The notes: a model not told the origin generated them from the letters alone. A DNA stretch of 64,000 bases from Molossus alvarezi (GCA_037176705.1 CM073895.1:7526551-7590550); one strand, 5' to 3'. Positions 22,941 through 35,101 are shown, counted from the first letter of the stretch. A program made the numbers and translations.

Positions 22941-22972
<32 letters not shown>
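22941..22972 (+). repeat. (TG)16 microsatellite
   Basis: Sixteen perfect GT units with no interruption. Confidence 0.95.
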
Positions 22973-22973
<1 letters not shown>

Positions 22974-23426
22974 GGAGATGTCTGTATTTGTCAAGTGTAA
23001 GTTAGTGTGCTTTTATTTTAAATTTACTTTTTGCTGTAGGTTTGTTAGGTTGGTCATTCAACAGCTTTATCATCTTTGCTTTTTTTTTTTTTGAGGTAAG
23101 TAGAGGTAACTTGCTAAATGTCCTCAGTAAATAAAATGATGGGTGTGTAGGCTTATATTTAAATTTGCTGAAACTTGAACAGCACTACTAATTTTTCCCT
23201 CCCATCTTTAAACAGACCTGTATGTGGTTTCTAAAACATTTCTGGTAGAAGCTAATCTTCTTGGCTCTCACCCCTTTCATCAGACAGAATACTTAAGAAT
23301 GCTCTAGTCAGTTACTGTTAATTATTCTTTTTAGTTTTAGAGTCCTTTAAAGTAATCTTTCTATAATTAGATTGTTGGTAGATTGTCTTTAGTAAGTAAT
23401 ATTGTTGTCTTTAAATTTTGTGTAGA

Positions 23427-23645
23427 GCCCTGGCTGGTGTGGCTCACTTGATTTGGAGCCTCGTCCCGTACACCAAAAGGTCAGGGGTTTGATTCCTGAT
23501 CAGGTTGTGGGTTCGATCCCTGGTCGGGGTGTTTATGGGAGGCAACTGTTGATGTTTTTTTCTGACATCAATATTTCTCTCTCACTTCTCCCTTCCTCTC
23601 TCTCTAGAATCAGTAAAAACATATCCTCGGGTGGCGATAAAAATT
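23427..23645 (+). mobile_element. Ves SINE
   Basis: The head is 'gccctggctggtgtggctca', and the end is 'atatcctcgggtggcgataa'. A perfect 13-bp target duplication, 'aattttgtgtaga', lies at 23414-23426 and 23646-23658. Confidence 0.95.
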
Positions 23646-23659
23646 AATTTTGTGTAGAT

Positions 23660-24279
23660 TTTCAGTTTGTTAAATGATTGCAAAAGCTTTCATCAGTTAA
23701 GTTTACCCTATCATAGATTTTCAGGGGGAAAAATCATGACCCTGTGTAATAAATTAAATATCACAACCACATACAAGTCATCTTTTCAATGAAACCTAAA
23801 GCGCATAGGAATGGGACTCTCTCCCACTTCGATTTTGGCTTCAAGCTGGATCTGTGCTCTTAACCAACAAGAAACACATTTTACTGCTGACAGTGGTAAA
23901 CCTGTGAAGCTGAAGAACAAAGCCGTGTCTTCTCCTGCTTTGTGAGTCACACGCACAATTGTCGATTAAATTATTCTAATTGCAAGATTGGGGGTCTTGG
24001 CCCAAAGAACACAGGTTGAGTTTGAAGAAGAGGCAGTTAGAAAAATTGGTTTAGCTTACAAACGGAACTAATTTGTACAGAATGTAATTGAGAGAGAATA
24101 AATATGGAGCTACATGATCTTTTTTGAGTCCATTTCTGATATTTACTTACATTTTTTAAAATCAAACACTCTCCTTTAAGCAGTCCTGAATAGAGGAGAT
24201 GAAGTACTAAATGAGAAATAATAGAAAGTAGTGCTGTTGTTTGGAAGATCTTAATACTTGATTTTGAAAGATTTTTTAC
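23660..24279. other. PEX14: Intronic unique sequence
   Basis: AT-rich, with no repeat recognised. The stretch 23880-24110 could be conserved noncoding sequence, by texture only. Confidence 0.35.
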
Positions 24280-24360
24280 TATTCACTCATCAAGTATGTA
24301 TTGAGTGCGTATTTTTTACAAGGCACTGTACTAGCCCTGGGACTGAGAATATATGGTAAA
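24280..24360 (+). mobile_element. Fragment of ancient dispersed repeat
   Basis: 'aagtatgtattgagtgcgta' followed by 'acaaggcactgtactagccc' is the characteristic opening also seen at 49410 and 26530. Confidence 0.45.
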
Positions 24361-24899
24361 TAAATCAGTGTTTTGGAGTGGATACACACTCTCCCAAAAA
24401 TGTGAAACGTGTAGAGTTTTTACAGTTCAAGTGCTATGATAGAGATTATTGGGAGGGCAAGGGGGCTGGAGGGTGGGAGGGTTGTTGGAACTGGAACCTG
24501 AAGAACTGGAGCATCAGCAGAGGGACAGCCTGCCCAGAGACTCCGAGGCAGGAAAGGAGCTTGATGGGATCCAGGACTCCATGGTGGGACTGCAGTTGTC
24601 AGTGGTAATAAGAGTGGCATCTTACCAGCTTCCATCTAGAGATGCCATTGAAAATAAGTTCTATTGAGTTTTATATCCCCTGATGTAGAGTTTTTTATAT
24701 CACCAGTGGCGAAGTTCAACCTGTTCACTGAGCACTCCTGGTCTTCTGCCTGCTGAGCACTATGCTAAGTGTGATGGGGACGCAGGCGTCCATGCCCTCA
24801 GAGAACTTGGCGATGAGATGGTGGGAACTACAGTGATATAGGCATTGTCATTTATAAGCAAGGCTGAGATCATTTGATACGGGTGTAGTGACAACCACT

Positions 24900-25010
24900 G
24901 GCATATGTATTTTGCTGTATAGTCTAAACACATTCTCACATACATTTGCTCATTTAATCTTCATGGTAACCCAGAATATGTGCACGAGCGTGGAGAATTA
25001 CAGAAGCCCA
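24900..25010 (-). mobile_element. MIR SINE fragment (probable)
   Basis: 'acacattctcacatacattt' followed by 'gctcatttaatcttcatggt' resembles the antisense of the MIR 3' part. Confidence 0.45.
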
Positions 25011-25019
25011 CTGAGTTTG

Positions 25020-25988
25020 AGGACCAGTCTCTGTCCTCAATCCGTTGTTGAATTTCATTGCCTTGTCTGTTCTTGTGGACTAGGCTCTCTCCTCGAAGAA
25101 TCACATAATTAGAAATGAAACCTAGAATCACCAAGGAGTTATTTCATCCACGCCTTTTCATATACATTTCCATGATCAGGAATAGAAGATGAATTTAATT
25201 TGAGTTTTATTTAGTGTTGGACAATTTCTTGGTGCCTTCCATGAGGGCTCTAAACCCAGAGAGCCTATTCTTGGGTTGGAGAAAAGGAAGGCTTGGACTT
25301 GAAGAGGATGACTCTGTTAGTAAATGCTGTTGACTCTGTTGTTCTGTACGGACGGTTTTATCAGGACAATAAAGGGTAAATAAGGTGATCTCTGCTCCGG
25401 TGGAGAGGTCGAATGGTTACATTACACAATCTTCCAGAGCATCTTGCAGCAAATACATGGGTTATATTAAAAATTGCAATCATATCATTTTTTATAGTAA
25501 ATTGCTGACCTTATGCAGTAGAATCAGCTTTATTGAATTTCGCCAAAAATGCGTTTATAATTCTGCCATACACACATGATATTCATGTCCTTGCTGTCCA
25601 TGTAGAATTGTCCCTTTTTATGATATTAAACAAATTAAATCGACTTTCTCCTGAGCTGCTGCACCTCACCTTTAAGATCTACTCTCAGGAGCTGAACGTC
25701 CACGGAGCAGAGCTCACCTCCATCAGCTCGGATGTCATTACACAGAGCACTGGAGTCTGGTACACCAGGAAGCCCTACCCTAGCAGCACAGATCTGCTCT
25801 GAGATTATTTCGAGGTGGTTCCAGGGCAGTTAATGTATGCCGCATGTGCTGCTGAACACTAGCACAGTCTTACCATAATTACTCTGTCTGCTTTGAGGAA
25901 ATGGTAGTACCTGTTTAAAAGGACTTTATAGTAAACCAAGATTACACAGGTCCAGTTAGTTCTCAGCTATTCACTTGTGACTATTCAC
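25020..25988. other. PEX14: Intronic unique sequence
   Basis: No recognised repeat or exon. The 25450-25780 part includes an open frame (25533-25802) of no known similarity, treated as noncoding. Confidence 0.4.
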
Positions 25989-25999
25989 CACGAAAGTTT

Positions 26000-26230
26000 G
26001 TTTATTTTATTTTTTAAAATATGTTTTTATTGATTTTTTTAGAGAGAAAGGAAGGGGGAGAGAGAGATAGAAACATCCATGTGAGAAACACTGATCTGCT
26101 GCCTCCTGCATGCCCCCCACTGGGGATCGAGCCTACAACCTGGGCATGTGCCCTGACCGGGAATCGAACCGGTACATCTCAGTCCAGGGGGAGGACGCTC
26201 CATCCACTGAGCCTTACCGGCTAGGCACAG
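26000..26230 (-). mobile_element. Ves SINE, full length, type B
   Basis: It is complete from the minus-strand head 'gcctagccggtaaggctcag' to an A/T tail. An 11-bp duplication, 'cacgaaagttt', lies at 25989-25999 and 26231-26241. Confidence 0.94.
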
Positions 26231-26524
26231 CACGAAAGTTTAATCTTAAAACTGTTTTTCTTTGATTTCTCTGTAGCTCTGCTCCCTTTCCAACCCGTGT
26301 GGGATCAGGGATACAAAATGATTTCAATGTTGGTCTAACAAAAACATAATCAGAAAGTTATAATGAATATGTAAATGAAACATAAAAGTTTTTAAATTAT
26401 CTGCTTTTTGGAGTCATTTGCTCCGAGTTTGTTGCTCATTTTCGTATGGCTGTTACCTATATATCTGTGTATGTGTTTGTATAATTGCTAGTTCCCGGAC
26501 AGTTTTGCACATGGAGGCAGTATG

Positions 26525-27490
26525 ATACAGTGGAAAAATCATCCATCCATTCATTCATTCACTAATCATTTATTAAACATACATTTCTTTCATGTCCCAA
26601 TATTTATGCTGAGCACAGAAAATACAAAAATGAGATTTAATGTTTATAGTCTAGTGGGGTTTCACAATGTGTAAGTAGGGGTAGCAAGGATGATAAAACA
26701 TTACAGGTGTTATGATAGGTATATGGATAGAAGTCCAGAGAAGGGAGAGAGCCGTTTTGTGGTGGGTGAGGAGGACTAGTGGGGAAGGGTAATTTTATTT
26801 ATTATTATTCTTTTTTAAATTCTCACCAGCGGATATTTTTACATTTATCTTCAGAGAGAGTGGGGGAGGGGGAGAAACCCCAACTGAGGTACATGCCCTT
26901 GGCTGGAATCGAACCTGGGACACTCTGATCCGCAGGCCAACACTCCAACCTCTGAGCCAAACTGGCCAGGGCGGGAAGGTTATTTTAAAACGGAGTGTTC
27001 ATAGAGGAGGTTACCTTTGTAGGAGTCCTCCAAGAGGGTTAGTTGTGTTTGGGGCTTGGGAAGCAGTGGTGACTCTCTATTCTATGCAGGAATAGATGGG
27101 AACATATGTTCAAAGCAAGGAATGGTCCAGAGAGATTCAGGAAACAGGCTAAGTTGGAGGGGTCGGGGGAGAGGTGAGACCGTATGTGTGTTACTCAAAG
27201 GTTTGGGTTTTGTTACGTGGGCAGTGGAGAAGTCATTGAAGAGTTTCATGTAGAATAGTAGTGTATCATATTTGTATTTCACAAAGCTCTCTCTGAAGGG
27301 AGGGTAGGCAGTTAAAAACTCACTGCAGTAATTCAGGTGAAAATCATAGATGAGCAAGGGCAGTTGTGGGGATGGAGAGGATGGATTAGGGAATGAGGCA
27401 GTAGAGTTTGGGAATTGGTGGCTGAGTGGATGCAAGGAGTGAGATGAGGGAGGAAGCTGAGGTACTGTCCAGGTGTTTGGCCTAGGGAGT
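26525..27490 (+). mobile_element. Ancient mammalian dispersed repeat, split by a Ves
   Basis: It begins with 'catttattaaacatacattt' and 'tatagtctagtggggt', and continues after the SINE with 'gggttttgttacgtgggcag', 'actgcagtaattcaggtg' and 'caggtgtttggcc'. The order of blocks matches the copy at 49405-50620. The family name is not assigned. Confidence 0.5.
26798..26972 (-). mobile_element. Ves SINE, short form, inserted in the ancient repeat
   Basis: The minus-strand head is 'gccctggccagtttggctca', and the tail reads 'cctcaccagcggat'-like. The internal part is shortened to about 175 bp. An imperfect duplication, 'gggaagggtaatttta' / 'gggaaggttatttta', flanks it. Confidence 0.88.
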
Positions 27491-28487
27491 GGGCATGGAG
27501 GAGAACAGGAGTGGAGAGGGTATGGGACCAGGGGTCAGAGGCTGCGTGAGGGAAAGAGAAGGCCAGGAAGGGAATCCCTGGAGACCCTGTAATGTGGCTG
27601 GTGATCATGCAGCCTGAGACTCCACGGCCTGTCACCCCCAGACATCAAGATGTGCAGTGCAGCTGTCCTGGCTTTCAGAGTTGCTTCCACAGAGTGACTG
27701 TGAGGCTTGCTCCCTACACAGACACCGTTAAGTGGTCTCATTGAAATTTGAGGCTCTGAAGAAAGGGAAGACGGCATTTGTGAAGCAAGTGCTGTTTCAT
27801 CTGGAAATAGCTTCTCAACGAAAAGCCAGCCACTGCTTCCTGATGCGTCTCCAGCCAGGAAGAGGGTACCACTGAACTGGACTATGATCACAGTGGGCTG
27901 CTACTCCGACCTGCCACTGGAGACTTGTCTTCCAGATGCTCCCCCCATCATCTGCCTTTTATTTGCTCTTCCCTGAGTTTCAAAGTTTGGACCGTGTTTG
28001 TGTGTATCTCCACTGTCTTCTCATGATGTGACCTCCGTGGGTTTCAGGCCTCCCTGCACTGAGTGGCACAGTGGTGACCTGACCCTGCATGTGCCTTGGT
28101 TTTCTGGTAGCAGATGGCCTTCTCTGACAAATCAATGAGTCTGAGGGGTAAAGGCTGTCATGGAGCTATGACAGACAGCCTAGGTCAGAAGCTCCCAGGA
28201 GTGAGGGTGAAAAAGACCTGGTTAGTAATTAAACAACTTTCTGGAAGATCGCAGAGCAAGCGGCGGTGGGTGACCGTCCTGTGGCTAATTTCTAGTCACC
28301 AGTAGGAGGGGTGGAAAAGATCATTTCCCTCTTCAAGCCCCTCCTCTTGTGCTAGTCCAGCCCCACCTCAGGGCCTCAGGCATCTCTCCTACAAGTCTTA
28401 CAGGACTGCAGATCACCGAGGGTCCTGTGCCTGTGGCACAGGTGGACTTGCTTTGACAGTGAATTATGGTGTGCAGTTTGGAAAGAG
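27491..28487. other. PEX14: Intronic unique sequence
   Basis: No repeat or exon was recognised. Confidence 0.4.
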
Positions 28488-28500
28488 GTTGTATATTTGT

Positions 28501-28747
28501 GGGGTTTTTTATCCTCACCTGAGGACATTTTTGCATTTATCTTCAGATAGAGCAGGAGGAAGAGAGGGAAGATGAGAGAGAGAAAGAAACATCGATGTGA
28601 GAGAGACACATCGAATGGTTGCCACCCACACGACCCCACCAGGGCCGGGGACAAACTGCAACCGTGTACATGCCCTTAGCGGGAACCAAATCCAGGACTC
28701 TGGTCCATGGGCCGAAGCTCTAACCGCTGAGCCAGACCGGCCAGGGA
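28501..28747 (-). mobile_element. Ves SINE, full length, type A
   Basis: It has head, diagnostic box, GA-rich block and 'atcctcacctgaggacattt'. An 11-bp duplication, 'tgtatatttgt', lies at about 28490-28500 and 28748-28758. Confidence 0.95.
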
Positions 28748-28759
28748 TGTATATTTGTT

Positions 28760-30584
28760 TTTTAAAAGTATATCTGCAAGCAAGCTTCTTCTCTGTAGGT
28801 GTCTCACTCACTTGGGTTTTGTCCAGTTTTTCCATGGAAAACAGCTTCCTTGTTTGACTTGGGGTGGCATCTCTGGAACTCACCCCCTCCCCCCGTCCCC
28901 TCAGTAAAACCACTGACCCCACTCCCCAGTATGCCAGGTCTACCTAGTGTACCTTGTGTACTAATGTGGTCTCTCATTGACCTTTTCTGCTCTAGACCGC
29001 CACTCTCGTGGTCCACTTTGGTGGCTTTCACCTCTTCCTTCTGCCTTTTTTTTTCTTAGTTAAAAATTTAAAATATTAAATTAAAAAGATTTTTTAATGA
29101 ATGGTTTGGATGTTGGTATTATCCATTCACTTCTGAACTATTCAAACTATTGACTTGAAGTACCTTTCTCCTTCCCTACATACATAGTGGGGGGAGGATG
29201 AAGGAAAAGAAACATGTTACAAATGGCTTTCAGTGTAATACAAGAGGGGGAAAATCAATGTTTAAGGAAACCCCAAAAAAGCAGTCTCATTTCAGCCATT
29301 AAATGGCTGTATTTAACCTATCAGAATGTTCTACACGTGTGAGAGACAAGCCAAGGAGCTGTGAGTCTGAAATTAGAGCTCCAATCCTCAGGGACAAGAA
29401 TAGTTAACTAATTTGTTTTTGAGATGTGAGAGCAAAGCCGGCTAGGTGTGCGAGTGTGTGTGCACATGTGTGTGCATGTGCGTGCATGTATGCATGCACC
29501 CGTGACGGCGAGGGGCCCGTGTTTACTGAGAATACCCTAGAGGTCGGCATTTATCAGCACCTGTGTGCTGTCACGAACACAAGCCACTGTTTCCCGTTCG
29601 TTAGGTTTCCAGCGAGTCCGGGCTTTACCTGTGGCCAGGCATTGCATCAGAACAGTAGAACTTGCTTCATTCCAGCCCCTGGGACACACAGGAATAGATT
29701 TGAGAGACAGGACACCACAGCCAGAGAAAGAGAGATGCAGGAATTAGGGGAACGAAGGAAGTGGAATGATTTTGAAGAACGTACATGGCACTGACTCTCC
29801 AGGCCAAAGCATTTCAGCTTACTGGACTGGCACTCATGACCCAGGATGGGCATTCCACAGAGCCCTGGCCAAAGGGACAGCTTACAGGCAGCCTTCCCCA
29901 CGCAGGCATCCCCTGCCAGCGATCACTGCTGTTGGCAGGGTTCTTCTGTACTGTGGTGGGGTGTTGGGATTTATGGGAATGGTGGGGATTTGCAATGTGT
30001 TCCGTCTGCCCCTGTGATGGCACAACCTGTCTGTCTGTCCCCCTGGCTGCAGTATGTCATGTTCTCAGTGCTCTGCCAGTTTCTCCTTAGATATTCCCAG
30101 AGCTTGGCAGCTGCCATCAGAATTCCACAGGATAGGCTGACACGTGGCGGAGGGGAGCCATGCACATCTGTCCCTGCACCCTCATTAGGGGATGGGCTCT
30201 AGAGTGACGGGGGGGTGTTGATACACATGTCCTCCTGTTAGGTTCAGCCTCTGTCGGGCTCTGTGTGAGCGTGAAGGGTTTCTTTATACTAATAAAGAGC
30301 CCTGGGGACGCAGGTTGCAGTGTGATAATCGTCCCTGGAGGCCAGAGGCAGTCGGTGTGCGCTGACTTCATCCTGGGGGAGTGCTGATGAAACCTGGGCC
30401 CTGCCTCACCCTGATGCGGGGAGAGGGAGGAGGTTGCGGGGTGTTTCTTCTCCTGCTTCATTATTACAGGCTTGCTTGCCTTTGGGGCATTTCATCAAAA
30501 CTTCCTTAGTTTTGCTTAAGAACTTTAAAGAGCTGATGAGCCTGATGGAAAATTTTCTATAGTAACTCAGTACAGAACCACACT
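28760..30584. other. PEX14: Intronic unique sequence
   Basis: A GT/GC-rich low-complexity stretch lies at 29448-29496 (gtgtgtgcacatgtgtgtgc). Several overlapping open frames at 29426-30202 reflect composition only. Confidence 0.4.
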
Positions 30585-30745
30585 TCACACATACCAGCTA
30601 ATTAATCCTCAGAGCACCCTGGGGACAGCGGAGGGGGGATGATAGTGGCTCTTGTGTTTTTTACCCCCATTTTATAGATGGAGAGACTGAGGCACTTGGC
30701 GGGGGGATGGGGGGCAGGGGAGACGCAAATCTGGAAACTGAAGTT
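30585..30745 (-). mobile_element. MIR SINE fragment
   Basis: 'ccccattttatagatggaga' followed by 'gactgaggcac' is the antisense MIR core, preceded by 'agctaattaatcctcagagc'. Confidence 0.7.
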
Positions 30746-30860
30746 AGAGCTCTCTTTACCTTTTGGCTTTTGTTGGAACTGTTGGGTCCTACCTTAAAGT
30801 CATTCAGAAAATCACCCTGGGTTTTGCCTCTCCTCCCATCTTTTAGAAAAAATGTTTTTA

Positions 30861-31129
30861 GCCCTGGCTGGTTTGGCTCAGCGGTTGGAGCGTCAGCCTG
30901 TGGTCCAGAGAGACCAGGGTTTGGTTCCCGCTAGGGGCACGTACGTTGGTTGCAGTTTGTTTCCTGTCCCTGTTCCTGGTTGGGTCGTGTGGGTGGCAAC
31001 CACTCGATGTGTCCCTTTCACATTGATGTTTTTCTCTCTCTCTCTCTCCCTCCCACTCTATCTGAACAAAATATTGAAAAATGTCCTCAGGCGAGGATAC
31101 CAAAAAATAAATAAATAAATAAATAGTAT
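30861..31129 (+). mobile_element. Ves SINE, full length, type A, inserted into the tail of another Ves
   Basis: The head is 'gccctggctggtttggctca', with 'aggggcacgtacgttggttg', a CT-rich block, 'aatgtcctcaggcgaggata' and a (AAAT)n tail. A 14-bp duplication, 'aaaaaatgttttta', lies at 30847-30860 and 31130-31143. It belongs to the tail of the opposite-strand Ves that follows. Confidence 0.94.
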
Positions 31130-31330
31130 AAAAAATGTTTTTATTAATTTTGAAAGGGAGAGAGAGAGAGAGAGAAACATTGAGAGAGAAACATTGATCC
31201 GCTGCCTCCCACATGTCCCCCTCTGGGGATTGAGGCTGCAACCTCAGCATGTTCCCTGTCCTGGAATTAAACTGGCGACCTCCTGGTGCATAGGACTATA
31301 GTCAACCAACTTGAGCCACACTAGCCAGGC
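31130..31330 (-). mobile_element. Ves SINE, type B (host of the preceding insertion)
   Basis: On the minus strand it runs from 'gcctggctagtgtggctcaa' to 'aataaaaacatttttt'. Its tail was split by the + strand Ves, so the two copies sit head-out as an inverted pair. Confidence 0.88.
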
Positions 31331-31371
31331 TCCTACCAATTATTTTTATTTTTTATTTTTATTATTATTTT

Positions 31372-31620
31372 TTTGTTAATCCTCACCCAAGAGTATTTCT
31401 CCATTGATTTTTAGATAGAGTGGAAGGGAGGGGGAGAGAGAGAGAGAGAGAAACACTGATGTGAGAGAGGCACATTGATTGGTTGTCTCCTGAATGACCC
31501 CAACCAGGGCAGGGGAATTGAAGCTGCAACCCAGGCACGTGCCCTTGACCGGGAATTGAACCCACGACCCTTTGGTCCACAGGCTGAAGCTCTAACTGCT
31601 GAGCCAAACCAGCCAGGGCT
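31372..31620 (-). mobile_element. Ves SINE, full length
   Basis: It has head 'agccctggctggtttggctc', a GA-rich block and 'aatcctcacccaagagtatt'. T-rich flanks make the duplication hard to define. Confidence 0.9.
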
Positions 31621-31639
31621 CTTTTTATTTTTCTTTCCA

Positions 31640-31870
31640 CTTGATGCTGTGTCTTGGGCATAGTTCGTGTCCAGAAATACAGATCTCTCTCATCAGTTTT
31701 AATTACTGCCTAGTATTCTGCTGAGAGTATATACCATAATTTATTTTAACCAGTCCCCTTGACAGACATCCAGATTATTTTCATTTTTCACTATTATAAC
31801 AGCTCTTCTTTAATATTCTTGATAAAGGTATTTTCTTTTGTGGTTACTTTTTTAGGGTAAAAACCTTAGA
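31640..31870 (-). mobile_element. Old L1 (L1M) 3' fragment
   Basis: 'cataatttattttaaccagt' followed by 'ccccttgacagacatccaga', preceded by 'ttaattactgcctagtattc', is antisense old L1. Confidence 0.65.
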
Positions 31871-32277
31871 GTCAGAACCCTGTGTTAAGAAAATGGGGTT
31901 GTTTTCATCTTCATCTGCGTTGCTAACCTGCCCCGAACAGGCCCTGCCAGCCGCCAGTCTCAAGGGCAGGGATCAGTGCTCTTGGCCACAACCTCAAGAG
32001 CATAGAGTTATTTACCTACTTTTTTTCTTTTATGAAATTTGTTTTGTTGTTAATCTAGCAACAGGGGATATAACTTTATTTTTTCCTTGTCACCGACCTG
32101 ATTGTTTCAGCACCATCTTGTCGAACAATTTATTTCTTCCCCCACTCAGTTTGTTGTCACCTTTGGCATATGAGATATTCTTCACTACACTGCTCTGTGA
32201 TCTAGGGCAGCATCTGTTCTCATTCTTGATATCCCTGTTGCTCGTTATGCTAATGCTGCAATGTCTTTATTGTTGTG
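31871..32277. other. PEX14: Intronic sequence, possibly degraded L1
   Basis: The 149-codon open frame at 31893-32342 runs into the next Ves and shows no known domain. It is treated as noncoding. Confidence 0.35.
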
Positions 32278-32290
32278 GATTTGTTATACA

Positions 32291-32539
32291 GTTTTTGTTG
32301 TTGTTAATCCTCACCCTAGGATATTTTGTCATTGATTTTTAGCTAGAGTGGAAGGGAGAGAGAGAAAGAGAGAAACGTCGATGTGAGACACATTGATTGG
32401 TTGCCTCGTGTACGACCCAGACTGGGACCAGGGATCAAACCTATAACACAGGTACATTACGCCCTTGACTGGGAATTGAACCCATGACCCTTCGGTCCGT
32501 AGGCTGACACTGTAACACCTGTGTCTAACCAGCCAGGGT
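32291..32539 (-). mobile_element. Ves SINE, full length
   Basis: A perfect 13-bp duplication, 'gatttgttataca' (32278-32290; the right copy begins at 32540), flanks a complete minus-strand element with 'aatcctcaccctaggatatt'. Confidence 0.93.
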
Positions 32540-32559
32540 GATTTGTTATACATTTATCT

Positions 32560-33390
32560 GTTATTTTAAGTTGTACTCTTCTCTTTTACTTTTAGAATAT
32601 TCCTGGCTTTTCTGGCCCTTGTCTACTTCTAAACTCAGTTTAGAATCACTTTATCATGTCTCCTCCTTGATCCCACCCCACCCCTACCACGGCCAAACTT
32701 AAAATCCTTTTGGAATTTAAAAAAAAAAAAATTTTTTTTTTTTACCTTTGTTCATTTCAGAGAGAGGAAGAGAGGGGGAGAGAGAGATAGAAACATCGAT
32801 GAGAGAGCACATCGATTGGCCACCTCCTGCATACCCACCACTGGGGATTGGGCCCACAACCTGGGCATGTTTCCTGACATGGAATTGAACCGGCGACCTC
32901 TTGGGTCTACGCTCAACCACTGAGCCACACTGACCGGACTCATTTTGGAATTTTGATTGTGTTACTTTTGACTTAGAAACTACTTTGGAAAGAATTGACG
33001 TCTTTGCAATATGCCATCTTTCCATCCCTCAATGTGGTGTGTCTTTCAAGCAAAACATGTTTTTCATTGATGAAGTTCTACGCAGTTCTTGCATAGTTCC
33101 TACACCTTTCCTTTAAGTACTTTTTATTTATTGTCGTTGCTATAGGGCTTTATTTTCATTATATATTTTAATTGATCTTTGCTTAGTATTTAGGAAAGTT
33201 ACTGATTTCTGTGTGTTTAAAAATGATCTTATTGTATTCTTTTTAATAGTGCTAATTGTTCTTATTGATTCTCTTAGGTTTTCTCAGTAGCATGTCATGA
33301 GAAAATAATATTTTCCCTTTCCAATGTTCTGTGACTTTATTATTATTTAGGCTGGGCCTTCCAGAACAGGAGTAATTAAATCCAGGTGCT
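32560..33390 (-). mobile_element. L1 ORF2-region fossil, split by a Ves
   Basis: The antisense contains 'gaattgacgtctttgcaata', 'catctttccatccctcaatg', 'gttctacgcagttcttgcat' and 'agtagcatgtcatgagaaaa'. These follow the order of the L1 ORF2 reverse-transcriptase region. It is riddled with stops and noncoding. Confidence 0.65.
32719..32941 (-). mobile_element. Ves SINE, type B, inserted in L1
   Basis: A complete copy. The duplication 'ttttggaattt' lies on both sides (about 32708-32718 and 32943-32953). Confidence 0.92.
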
Positions 33391-33399
33391 CACAGAGGT

Positions 33400-34230
33400 A
33401 AAATGGTTATGAGAGTTCACTACCTTCTTTTCTTCAAAGCATTAATTTAGAAATGAAGGGCATAGGAATATGAAAGAATAATTGTAATGATCCCTAGACT
33501 CTTGCTATCCAAGGGACTCTGTTTTTCACTTCTTTTGGCCAATATTTATTCTTTAGCCATAATTGTTTGACAAGCTCATAACAGCCTTGTATTAGAGGAG
33601 AAAGTCTGCGTTCTTTCTGTGTGTGTGTGTTATTTTTTCCAGACAGAAGAGCTGAAAGACAGTGGACATGACTTCCAAAGTCACTTGGTGAATAGCTCGA
33701 CGGCTAGACCATAACTGTCGCAGCCTGACTGAAACTGGGGAGAGGGATGTGGAGGGTCTGGTGGCTAAAATCAGAGCTGCCACGACGTGCCAGCCTCCCT
33801 GCAGTACCTCTTACAAACGAGAAACTCCATGTAGAAAGGGCAAGTTTTTGGCTGAAAGAGTACATGAAACATGAACACTGTGGGACATCAAAAGTGACTA
33901 TTTATTCTATGGAAGTAGAGAGACCTTTCCCGTCTCAAGGACAAGTATACTAATGGCAGCTTCTGTGTCATCAGGCTGCCATTACTCTCACCCTGAGACA
34001 GATTATGGTAATGGATGGAACAGTGGGGTCATTTTATTAACTCTGGGCTGGGTAGCTGCAGGCCAGGCACTTGTGTTTCCCGTCTGGCCACTTCTGGTCG
34101 CCTCTGTACAGCCACCAGATGGTAAGACTCAAACTCTGCTTTCAGCTGTCTCTTCCCTGCACAGAAACTTTGGGTAGTTCTTTATTTCTTACAGGATTAA
34201 ATCCTGTCTGCTTATACTCTTTCCAGCCTG
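33400..34230. other. PEX14: Intronic unique sequence
   Basis: No repeat or exon was recognised. A short (GT)n run lies near 33620. Confidence 0.4.
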
Positions 34231-34330
34231 ATTTTTTCATCTTCTTATTTTGAACAATTTCAAATTTATAGAAAAATTGAATGGTGCAGTAAACACCCAG
34301 ATACCTTTTATCCAAATTCTTAGTTAACAG

Positions 34331-34548
34331 TTTTTTTTTAAAAAAAAAAGTTTTTATTGATTTTTAGAGAGAGAAAAATGGAGAGAGAAAGAGAGAGAGA
34401 AACATCAATGAGAGAGTAACATTGATTGGACGCCTTCTGCACACTCCGTACTGGCCCACAACCCAGGCATGTGCCCTGACTGGCAATTAGACCAGCGACC
34501 TCTCGGTGCATGGGACGATGCTCAATCACTGAGCCATACTGACCGGGC
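34331..34548 (-). mobile_element. Ves SINE, type B
   Basis: The minus-strand head is 'gcccggtcagtatggctcag', and it ends 'aatcaataaaaac'. A short deletion lies in the B-type middle (34448-34456 lacks the usual 'ctggggatcg'). Confidence 0.88.
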
Positions 34549-34592
34549 CTTCTTTAACATTTTGCCATTTTGCTTTATCTGTCCCTCTGTCT

Positions 34593-34597
<5 letters not shown>

Positions 34598-34660
<63 letters not shown>
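34598..34660 (+). repeat. (TC)n(AC)n compound microsatellite
   Basis: About 39 bp of TC units run directly into about 24 bp of AC units. Confidence 0.95.
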
Positions 34661-34661
<1 letters not shown>

Positions 34662-34848
34662 TTTTCTGACTATTTAAAAGTTGCGGATATCATGACACTT
34701 GAGCCCTAATTGTTTCAGCATATATCTCCCAAAATAGGACATTCTCCCCAATAACAACACATTATCACAACTAAGAAAATTAACTAATTCCATAAGATGA
34801 TCTAAAATATATTCCATATTTAAATTTTCAGTTTCCCCCACATTTTTT

Positions 34849-35101
34849 TTTTTTTTTTTTTTTTATCCTCACCCGAGGACATTTTTCCATTTTTTATTCA
34901 GGTAGAGTGGGAGGGAGAGAGAGGAACAGAGAGAGAGAGAAACATCGATGTGAAAGGAACACATCGAATGGCTGCCACCCGCACAACCGACCAGGGCCGG
35001 GGACAAACTGCAACCGAGGTACATGCCCTTAGCGGGAACTGAACCCGGGTCTCTCAGGACCGCAGGCCGATGCTCTACCGCTGAACCAAACCGGCCAGGG
35101 C
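34849..35101 (-). mobile_element. Ves SINE, full length, type A, young-looking
   Basis: Intact head, 'gggcatgtacctcggttgca', CT block, 'atcctcacccgaggacattt' and a long pure T (A) tail. A perfect 15-bp duplication, 'tcccccacatttttt', lies at 34834-34848 and 35102-35116. The long uninterrupted tail and intact CpGs suggest recent insertion. Confidence 0.96.

Noticed and set aside
32560..33390. Possible retroviral polymerase-like sequence
   Set aside because: The order of phrases matches L1 ORF2 antisense, with no LTRs or retroviral motifs.
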